This document shows positions 55,401 through 61,650 of a DNA stretch of 64,000 nucleotides, in pieces. Both the position numbers and the translations under genes were made by a program. Source of the DNA: Isosphaeraceae bacterium EP7 (GTDB lineage: Bacteria > Planctomycetota > Planctomycetia > Isosphaerales > Isosphaeraceae); assembly GCA_038400315.1 (NCBI GenBank), contig CP151667.1, positions 6,521,174 through 6,585,173 on the forward strand, given 5' to 3'. How positions within the stretch are numbered: the stretch's first letter is position 1; each line of letters starts with the position of its first letter. The notes beneath the pieces are model-generated. The model did no database searches. It saw nothing but the letters and a program-made list of their open reading frames with translations, and was not told where the DNA came from.

Positions 55401-56172
55401 CTTCCAGCACCGCGGGAAGCTCGGGCAGCGGCGCGGCGGGGTCCGAGGTCGCCGCCACCTCGGCCGGCGGGGCCGGCGGCAGATCCGGCAGCGCCGCCTC
55501 GGCGGTCGCCGGCAAGTCGGCCGGCGTCGGCTCGGACTGGGCGGCGGCAACGGGCTCGGCTGGAGGTGGAGAGATGGGCGCGGGCTCGACCGCGACGGGC
55601 GGGGCGACGCCGGTCGTCGCGACGGGCGCGGCGGACGCGAGCTGGGCGGTCGGCCGATTCAGGGTGTCGGGGAAGGCGCGGGCGATGAGCGGGAGCCGGG
55701 GCGGGCTGGGCAGGCGCTCAACGCCGTCCTTCTCGTAGGTCTTCAATTGGGTCGGGCGTGCCGAGCTGAGCTCGGCGCGGACGGGCCTGGCCGAGGCCTC
55801 CTCGCGGCCGCTGAGGGTGACGTGCCCCTCGGCATACAGCTCGATTCGTGCCTCGTCCTTCGAGCCTTCCGGCGGCGGCGTGAACCGGGCGAGTATCCGG
55901 CCGGCGCGCACCCCTTCGACCCCTTGCAGGGCCGCGGCCTGGCCTTCCAGCAGGGCCCAGCGCACCGGGTCGTCGTCCCAGGTCCGCAGGCGCTCGGCGG
56001 TCAGCACGACCGGATCGGATGCCGATGCGGCGATCCGTACGGGCACATCGGCGGGAGCCGTCGCGAGGGCGACGCCCCCGACGACGAATATCGCCAGCCA
56101 GGCGGCGAGCGGCCCGAGATGGCCCCCGCGCAGTGGCCGGGCCCGGCCGTTGGTCTGGTCGTATCCCCGCAC
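52426..56172 (-). CDS. LptD/OstA-like outer-membrane LPS-assembly protein
   Basis: A 1,248-residue protein. GTG 56172 follows GGAGG by four bases; the N-terminus then has a membrane/signal helix (LAAWLAIFVVGGVALATAP). Residues about 45-165 and 390-500 are two OstA/LptA-like segments (LTAERLRTWDDD, IELYAEGHVTLSG; EVFVIRGGVHMI, MEVYLEGNVIIRQDE, FRGDRAFIDMR). Between them lies a roughly 200-residue Pro/Ala/Glu-rich linker. From about 570 the sequence is an outer-membrane beta-barrel with alternating aromatic strands (YRFNSRTIDL, YIGAVPVFYWPRF). It probably inserts lipopolysaccharide-like lipid into the outer membrane. The split OstA domain and the linker are unlike E. coli LptD. Confidence 0.82.
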   Translation of the reverse strand: MRGYDQTNGRARPLRGGHLGPLAAWLAIFVVGGVALATAPADVPVRIAASASDPVVLTAERLRTWDDDPVRWALLEGQAAALQGVEGVRAGRILARFTPPPEGSKDEARIELYAEGHVTLSGREEASARPVRAELSSARPTQLKTYEKDGVERLPSPPRLPLIARAFPDTLNRPTAQLASAAPVATTGVAPPVAVEPAPISPPPAEPVAAAQSEPTPADLPATAEAALPDLPPAPPAEVAATSDPAAPLPELPAVLEVAATAPIEAAPGQIPADPAVTPAQFNADAFGGNMGGNLPIDPAAESAPDVDPPPTLLNPLPEESMPSEPRAEGDAAPDDEGVGAGPLMPFTQRVTTIEPRDGASPLLDNKQPDRPDGTEVFVIRGGVHMITSAPNIGIIDIEADSVVVFRKPDAKAPRALLDGNGRATSDLKEPMEVYLEGNVIIRQDERKQLGNGDQKVFRGDRAFIDMRTERVIVTDGQVDLFVPGLIAPIKTKAPRIEQFREMQDLGAGFGMGLGLPQIRAQPTTTSGSRFPTPGYRFNSRTIDLTRVESQQKNPRSGNKVGRADDPNAPKQLTWRFDARQNFFYIGAVPVFYWPRFVGDADSIEPPLRQIGFRTNNYFGQQVLTDWDGFKVLGLKKPANVDTWNLDLDYLSYRGIAAGSEIGWFGKDLIPNYASEYFGYFDVWGLNDYGMDVLGGGPAVITDTGIAPTKLGYQRTSVPPGERFRGRILARHMQSLLTDESDPLDDFRLQLEGAYVSDRYFLEQYYKRLNETGMDQATLAYLIRSRGNSAFTILTEGNFQNFNTETQWLPRLDYYRLGDSLFGGRLNYYQHSGANYANTHTASEVNNPNPFNVTPDSPILGTAFLPYDPTSNTSGVFESGRLFTAHELDIPLNFDFLRVVPYGQVQAVGWNNQISGQEVGRLWGAYGARADVMAHRAFPTVENELFNVHGLNHKANFIVDYRNAYSTVPLNQLGVQDDIDDNTYEFVRRYFALVSYGGGILPAQYDPRLLITRRGLSPITGTTDLQTTIDTVHMGIHQRLQTKRGPEGARRIIDWMTFDIDTTYFPQATRDNFGKPFGQNTYNYEWFLGDRTSIVSSGWFEFFDISGESLNKVNPKLKNDPFGLEMINIGVAVARPPSASFYVGYNIINSGVITTSALNAMYSYQMSPKWFSTVATSYDFGNAILLGAMFSVTRIGPDFLTTVGLSVDPQRHSYTFGFELVPRLSPGMRVGSVGGGMNRFDPRYAPTQ

Positions 56173-56483
56173 GCGTCCTCCGATGAGCTCGGCACCACGA
56201 CGCGGGCCAACCCGGCCTTCCTTGGCCGGACGCAAGCCCGCACCTTCCGCCGGACTTTGCGCAAGGCAAAGCCCCGACTTGGGCGTGTCGATCGGCCCGT
56301 CGCGCGGCGACGGCGAGCCGACACCCGGGCACATGGTTGGCCTGGGGGGGGCGGCTCGGTCCGGCGGTTTTGGTGGGGATTCGTGGCGGTGCGGCAAGCC
56401 GAGGACGGGACGTTCGGGCGGCAAGGTAACGGCGGGGCCGGGAAGCGTCAAGCGGAGTCACGCGCGGGTCCCGGCCCGGCGGA

Positions 56484-57053
56484 TCAGGGGGCCGCGGCGA
56501 ACCAGCGTTCGAAGGAGTCGAAGGTGGCGGCCGCAGAGTCGACGATCCGGTCCTCGGCGTCGGGGGAGTCGGAGCGAGCCGTCAGGGCGTCGCCGAAGGC
56601 CTTCCACATCGACCCCACGCGGTCGCCGTAGCTGCTGAAGAAGGCCAGGGCCCCGGCGGCCTCGGGAAGCTCCTTGGAGACCGACTTGCGGACGTACTGG
56701 CCGCCCAGGGTCGCCCCCTCCATCACATACATGCAGCCGAGCGCCTCGGGCCGCCCCGGCAAGGGGGGCAGGTCGCGGCAGAGTGGCAGGGCGTCGATCT
56801 CGGACTCGCCCAGGCCCAGGGCCAGCAGGTCGCGCCGCAGCAAGGGGGTCTTGCGACGGTCGTCCAGCTCGAGGCCTTCTTCCCCCCCGAGGAGCGGGAC
56901 GAGGGCCGCCTCGGCGGGCGCGTAGAACCCGTAGAATCGCTCGATCAGGACGCGATACCCCTCGATCGTGGCACATCGGCCGCCGATGTTCACGCGCCCT
57001 TCCAGGGCTTCGTGTTGCGGCCGGGTCCGCTCCTTCAGACGTTTCAGGACCAT
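56484..57053 (-). CDS. Heme oxygenase (BphO-like)
   Basis: A 189-residue biliverdin-forming heme oxygenase. The proximal His is His14 in RPQHEALEGRV. The distal helix region CMYVMEGATLGGQY is the bacterial BphO signature, and the length is normal. It is the last gene of a bacteriophytochrome operon, where it would make the biliverdin chromophore. It follows the hybrid kinase with a gap of 79 bases. Confidence 0.9.
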   Translation of the reverse strand: MVLKRLKERTRPQHEALEGRVNIGGRCATIEGYRVLIERFYGFYAPAEAALVPLLGGEEGLELDDRRKTPLLRRDLLALGLGESEIDALPLCRDLPPLPGRPEALGCMYVMEGATLGGQYVRKSVSKELPEAAGALAFFSSYGDRVGSMWKAFGDALTARSDSPDAEDRIVDSAAATFDSFERWFAAAP

Positions 57054-57132
57054 CGGAACTCATCTCTGGAGGCCGGCGTGGGCCTCCGTCTCGGGGCGGT
57101 GCGAATTCAAAGGGTTCGGCAAGTCAGGTCGG

Positions 57133-58743
57133 TCAGGCGCGCCGGGCGAGGGCCTCCGGCACGTCGGCCGAGAGGATTCGCTCCAGGGTTGCCAGGTCGA
57201 CCGGCTTGACCAGGTGATGGTCGAAGCCCGCCTCGTGCGAGAGCCTTATGTCGCGGTCGCTGCCATAGCCGGTCACCGCCACCAGCAGCGTCGAGCGATG
57301 CTCGGCCCGCCCTCGCAGTTGCCGGGCGACTTCATAACCATCCATGGTCGGCAGCCCGATGTCCAGGAGGACCACGTCGGGCCGGAAGTCGCGGGCCGCC
57401 TCCAGGGCCTCGGGACCGTCGTAGGCGAGCCTCGTCTCGTGCCCCATGAACTGCAAGAGCATCGCGAGGCACTGGGCGGCGGTCGCGTTGTCGTCGACGA
57501 CCAGGATCTGGAGCGGCCGGGCCGCCTTGCCGTCATCCGTCGTCGAATCCAGGTCGGCGTCGGCCTGCTCGACGGGCAGCGGCAGGCAGACGGCGAACTC
57601 GCTCCCCCGCCCGGGCCCCGGGCTGGAGGCGGCGACGGTCCCGCCGTGCAGCTCGACCAGGATCCGGACCAGGGTCAGACCGATCCCGAGGCCTCCCTGG
57701 CTCCGGTCCAGCGACCGCTCGGCCTGGGCAAACAGGTCGAAGACATGCGGGAGCATCTCCGGGGCGATGCCGATGCCGGTGTCGCGGACCTTCAGGATCA
57801 GCTCCGCCTCGGCGCGCCTCGCCTCGACCTCGATCGAGCCCCCCGGGTCGGTGTACTTCACGGCATTGGCCAGCAGGTTCACCAGCACCTGGCCCAGCCG
57901 CGTCGGGTCGCCCTGCAGTTGGATGGGCTCGTCGGGCAGGCGGACGGAGAGGTTGTGCCGCATCGCCTCGACCGAGGGGCGGACCGACTCGATGGCCTGA
58001 TCCATCAGCGCCGTCAGCTCCACCGGCTCAGACCGGAGCGTGATCGCCCCCCTCGCGATGCGCGAGACGTCCAGCAAGTCGTCGACCAGGCGGACGAGGT
58101 GCCTGACCTGGCGCTCGATGAGGGCCCGCATCTGCTCGCGGATCTGGGGGTCTTCGCCCCGCAGGCCCATGATCTGGACGGCGTTGAGGATGGGGGCCAT
58201 GGGGTTCCGAAGCTCGTGGGCGAGCATCGCCAGGAACTCGTCCTTGCGGCGATCGGTGTCGCGTGCCTCGTCGTACAGCCGCTCCAGCTCCAGCCGCTGC
58301 CGCGCCAGCTCGCGGGTCGTCTCGACCTTGTGGATCGACTCCTCGATGGTGTGCCGCAGGCCTTCGGCCGTGAAGTGCCCTTTGACCAGGTAGTCGTGCA
58401 CGCCGAGCTTCAGGGCCTGCACGGCGACGATCTCGCCCCCCCGGCCGGTGAGCATCACGACCGCGAAGGGGGCCACGCCGGTGCCTCCCTCCAGCGTCTC
58501 CAGAAACTCCAGCCCGTCCATGTCGGGCAGGTCGTAGTCGAGCAGCATGCAATCGAAGTCGGGCGAGGCCTTCAAGGCCTGGATGGCCTCCTCGCCGGTG
58601 CCGGCCTCGGTCAGAACGTAGGAGATCGAGGGGTCCTGGGACAGGTGGCGGCGGATGATCTCGCGGTCCTCGGGGCTATCTTCCACGATCAGGACGCGGC
58701 GCTCGGCCTTGGGTTCGGGCGGGGCGGACGGGGGCGTCATCAT
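57133..58743 (-). CDS. Hybrid histidine kinase, REC-HisKA-HATPase-REC
   Basis: A 536-residue soluble protein. The N-terminal receiver (about residues 15-135) has the phospho-acceptor Asp69 in LLDYDLPDMDG. The HisKA H-box is MLAHELRNPMAPI with His176. The ATPase domain has NLLANAVKYTD, DTGIGIAPEM and GGLGIGLTLV. A C-terminal receiver (about 410-525) has Asp in VVLLDIGLPTMDG. With receivers at both ends and no sensor domain, it probably relays the phytochrome signal. Its ATG overlaps the stop of the preceding response regulator by one base (TGATG). Confidence 0.94.
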   Translation of the reverse strand: MMTPPSAPPEPKAERRVLIVEDSPEDREIIRRHLSQDPSISYVLTEAGTGEEAIQALKASPDFDCMLLDYDLPDMDGLEFLETLEGGTGVAPFAVVMLTGRGGEIVAVQALKLGVHDYLVKGHFTAEGLRHTIEESIHKVETTRELARQRLELERLYDEARDTDRRKDEFLAMLAHELRNPMAPILNAVQIMGLRGEDPQIREQMRALIERQVRHLVRLVDDLLDVSRIARGAITLRSEPVELTALMDQAIESVRPSVEAMRHNLSVRLPDEPIQLQGDPTRLGQVLVNLLANAVKYTDPGGSIEVEARRAEAELILKVRDTGIGIAPEMLPHVFDLFAQAERSLDRSQGGLGIGLTLVRILVELHGGTVAASSPGPGRGSEFAVCLPLPVEQADADLDSTTDDGKAARPLQILVVDDNATAAQCLAMLLQFMGHETRLAYDGPEALEAARDFRPDVVLLDIGLPTMDGYEVARQLRGRAEHRSTLLVAVTGYGSDRDIRLSHEAGFDHHLVKPVDLATLERILSADVPEALARRA

Positions 58744-59195
58744 CAGAGGGGGCCCCCGGGAAGGGTCACGGCTTCGAACCAGTACTCGTTGAGCTGCCTG
58801 ATCGTGCCGAGTAGCTGCTTGAAGTCGACCGGCTTGATGATGTAGCTGCTGGCGCCCCGGTGATAGCAGGCGTCGATGTCGATCGGGCTCGATGAGGTGG
58901 TCAGCACCACAACGGGGGTGCCGCGGATCGCCACGTTGGCCTTGATCTGCTCGAGGACCTCCTGGCCGTCGGTGCCCGGCAGGTTCAGGTCTAGCAGCAC
59001 CAGGGCGGCCTTGGGCGCCTTGCCTTCCTCGGCGTAGCGGCCGCGGCAGAGCAGGTAGTCGAGCGCCTCCTCGCCATCGACGCAGCGTCGGACGGGCCGG
59101 TTCGCCTCGGTCTTGCGGAAGGCCCTCAGCGTCGCCTCGAAATCCTCGTCGCTATCCTCGACCACCAGGATCACTCGACCGGAGTCCATTCGCAT
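58743..59195 (-). CDS. Single-domain response regulator
   Basis: A 150-residue receiver of the Rcp1-like type that pairs with phytochromes: ILVVEDSDEDFEATLRAF, the phospho-acceptor Asp69 in LLDLNLPGTDG, LTTSSSPIDID and the Lys in YIIKPVDFKQL. It has no output domain. Four bases separate it from the bacteriophytochrome stop, and it overlaps the hybrid kinase start by one base, so it is the likely first phosphate acceptor of the phytochrome. Confidence 0.94.
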   Translation of the reverse strand: MRMDSGRVILVVEDSDEDFEATLRAFRKTEANRPVRRCVDGEEALDYLLCRGRYAEEGKAPKAALVLLDLNLPGTDGQEVLEQIKANVAIRGTPVVVLTTSSSPIDIDACYHRGASSYIIKPVDFKQLLGTIRQLNEYWFEAVTLPGGPL

Positions 59196-59199
59196 GCCC

Positions 59200-61467
59200 T
59201 CAGACCCTCAGCGTGAAATAGAACGTCGAGCCCTGTTCCGGTCCGGACTCGACCCAGATGCTTCCGCCGTGCCGTTCGACGATCTTCTTGGCGATCGTCA
59301 GCCCGGCCCCCGTCCCGCCGCCGAATTTATCGCGGCCGTGCAGCCGCTTGAAGAGCCTGAAGATGAGCAGGGCATGCTTCTCCGGGATGCCGATCCCGTT
59401 GTCGCGGACGTAGAGCACCAGCTCGCCGGGGGGTGTCGGCATACCTTCCGCCGGCCTGACCGGCTCCGCATAGCCGATCTCGACCCACGCCGGGCGGTTG
59501 AGATTGTATTTGATCGCGTTGGCGACGAGGTTGCTCAGCACCTCGCCGATCCCCACCCGGTCGCAACGCACCACGGGCAAGGGGCGAGGGATCCTGATCT
59601 CCACGTCGGGGCCGAGTAGCCGGGCCTGGAGGCTGTCGAGCACCTCGGCGACCAGCTCATTGAGGTCCACCGGCACGACGGAGAGCTCCTCGCGCCCCAG
59701 CCTGGAGTAGCGCAGCAGAGACTCGATGAGATCTTCCATTCGCTTGGACAGGCGGACGAGGGTCTCGAGCTTGGCCGTGCCGTCGGGCTCCAGCTTCTCC
59801 GCGTAGTCTTCGAGCAGGAATGTGGCGTAATTGTGGATCCCCCGCAGGGGTTCCTTCAGGTCGTGCGAGGCGATGTAGGCGAAGGCGTCGAGGTCGGTAT
59901 TCGACCGGGCCAGCTCGACGTTCAGCCGGGTCAGCTCCTCGGCCCGCCGCACGACCACGGCGATGATCACGTCGCGCAGTCCTCGGGCTGCGTCGAGCTC
60001 GCAGGCCTTCCAGGGCAACGACTTGAGGCGGACGACCTCTTTCCACCTCTCGAAGCTGGTCCGGGGCGAGAGCATCGGGCCTCCGGGGCCCGGGACGACC
60101 TGCTTCTTGGGGTCGCCCCCCCAGTTCACCGCCTGGATGACCTCGGGCCGAAACCAGAGCACATAGTGACCGTGCGCCTTGGATGTGGCGATGGAAACCA
60201 GGCCGCTGGCGGTCTCCTTGTAGGCCTCGGCTTCGGGCAGGAGGCGAGGAAGGCTGTCGGTGTGGAAGACCTCCCCCTCGGTGTGCACCTTCAGCCACTG
60301 CACTAGCCGCTTGATCTGGTCGACGTCGGGCGTCGCGCCCAGGGTGGCGCAATCGCCGTCGAAGACGATGGCCGCCCCCTGCGCGGCGGTCAGGTCGAGA
60401 AGGCCGGGCTCGCGGCCCGTGAGACCTTGGACCAGGTCGGCCGTCTCGCTCATCCTTCGCAGCAGCTCCTCGCGGATTGACTGCAACGACGCCTTGTACT
60501 CGACGTCCTCGCTGTCTTCTTTGATCCCCAGTTGCACCGAGACGAGCACGCCGAGGAACTCGCAGGCGGCCCTGACATCGGGCGGAAGATATCTCGGCCC
60601 GTCGTAATGCATGCAGGAGAGCAGCCCCCAGAGCCGCCCTTCACGCATCAGCGAGACCGACAGGCTCGCCGTCGCCCCCATGTTCTTCAGGTACTGGATG
60701 TGGATGGGCGAGACGCTGCGCAAGGCTGCGTAGGTCAGGTCCAGCGGCGCGCCGGTCGCGGGGTCGAGCTCCGGCACCAGCCTGGCGGGGGTGTAACCGA
60801 CGTCGGCGATCAGGCGAATCGGGTTCAGGTGGTAAAGCCGCCTGGCCTGCTCGGGGATGTCGCTCGCGGGGAAGTGCAGCCCCAGCAGCGGCTCCAGGCC
60901 GGGACGGCATTCCTCGGCCAGCACCTGCCCGTTCCACTGCGCGTCGAAGCGGTAGACCGTGACCCGGTCGAAGCCGATCAGCGCCCGCATCTCGGCGACG
61001 GCCACCCGGCAGAAGTCCATCAGGCTGGCCGCCCGCTGGAGCCTGGACATCGCCCGACGGATGGTGCGCGAGTGATCGGGAGGCGGACCCGGGTCGCCGG
61101 GCCGGCCGTTTTCCAACTCCAGGATCAGGGCCCCGTTATGGCGGTGGGCCGTAGCGTTGAAGGTCAGGCCTTCCTCCCCGCGCAGCGTCAGCCGCGAAGG
61201 GCTCGGGTCGGCCGAGGTCAGGACCTCCCGGATGCAGGGCCAATGGCCGGCATCGACCAGACCTTCCAGGCCGGTGCCGATCAGGTCGCGGGCGGCGACC
61301 CCCAGCAGGTCGGCCGCGTTCTCGCTGGCCTGGACGACGATCAGGTCGGGCTCGGACAGCGAGAGGAGCACCCCGTGCGGCTGGACACGACCGGGGATGT
61401 GGATCGGCTCGAACTCGCAATTCGTCAGGTCGACGACGCGTTTGGCCGATTCTTGACGATCAGGCAT
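59200..61467 (-). CDS. bphP: Bacteriophytochrome histidine kinase
   Basis: A 755-residue red/far-red sensor kinase with PAS-GAF-PHY-HisKA-HATPase order. The biliverdin-binding Cys is in TNCEFEPIHIPG (Cys17 from ATG 61467), followed by VQPHGVLL. The GAF domain has LHFPASDIPEQARRLY (DIP motif) and the PHY region SPRTSFERWKEVV. The H-box is YIASHDLKEPLRGI, and the ATP-binding domain ends with GTGAGLTIAKKIVERHGG. A TTG at 61527 would add 20 residues and has GGGGAG next to it, so the start is not settled. It is the first gene of the operon with a response regulator, hybrid kinase and heme oxygenase. Confidence 0.95.
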   Translation of the reverse strand: MPDRQESAKRVVDLTNCEFEPIHIPGRVQPHGVLLSLSEPDLIVVQASENAADLLGVAARDLIGTGLEGLVDAGHWPCIREVLTSADPSPSRLTLRGEEGLTFNATAHRHNGALILELENGRPGDPGPPPDHSRTIRRAMSRLQRAASLMDFCRVAVAEMRALIGFDRVTVYRFDAQWNGQVLAEECRPGLEPLLGLHFPASDIPEQARRLYHLNPIRLIADVGYTPARLVPELDPATGAPLDLTYAALRSVSPIHIQYLKNMGATASLSVSLMREGRLWGLLSCMHYDGPRYLPPDVRAACEFLGVLVSVQLGIKEDSEDVEYKASLQSIREELLRRMSETADLVQGLTGREPGLLDLTAAQGAAIVFDGDCATLGATPDVDQIKRLVQWLKVHTEGEVFHTDSLPRLLPEAEAYKETASGLVSIATSKAHGHYVLWFRPEVIQAVNWGGDPKKQVVPGPGGPMLSPRTSFERWKEVVRLKSLPWKACELDAARGLRDVIIAVVVRRAEELTRLNVELARSNTDLDAFAYIASHDLKEPLRGIHNYATFLLEDYAEKLEPDGTAKLETLVRLSKRMEDLIESLLRYSRLGREELSVVPVDLNELVAEVLDSLQARLLGPDVEIRIPRPLPVVRCDRVGIGEVLSNLVANAIKYNLNRPAWVEIGYAEPVRPAEGMPTPPGELVLYVRDNGIGIPEKHALLIFRLFKRLHGRDKFGGGTGAGLTIAKKIVERHGGSIWVESGPEQGSTFYFTLRV

Positions 61468-61650
61468 TACCGTACCCTGGAAGGCCGGGTCCCGGGGCGG
61501 CGGGTCCGGCACTTCGTCCGACGGCAAGCTCCCCGCGGCTCGAAGGGCGGGGCGCAGTGGACTCGGACAACCTGGCGATGTGAGGCTCAGGCCGCAATCC
61601 GGTCAACATTCTTCGGCATCGGGCCGCACCCTGTCAATGGACCGGGCCGC

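Noticed and set aside
52537-56631. Open plus-strand frame of 1,364 codons opposite the LptD-like gene
   Set aside because: Composition is the mirror of the real gene (G/R/V/D-rich, no motifs). The minus strand has a signal helix, OstA blocks and barrel strands.
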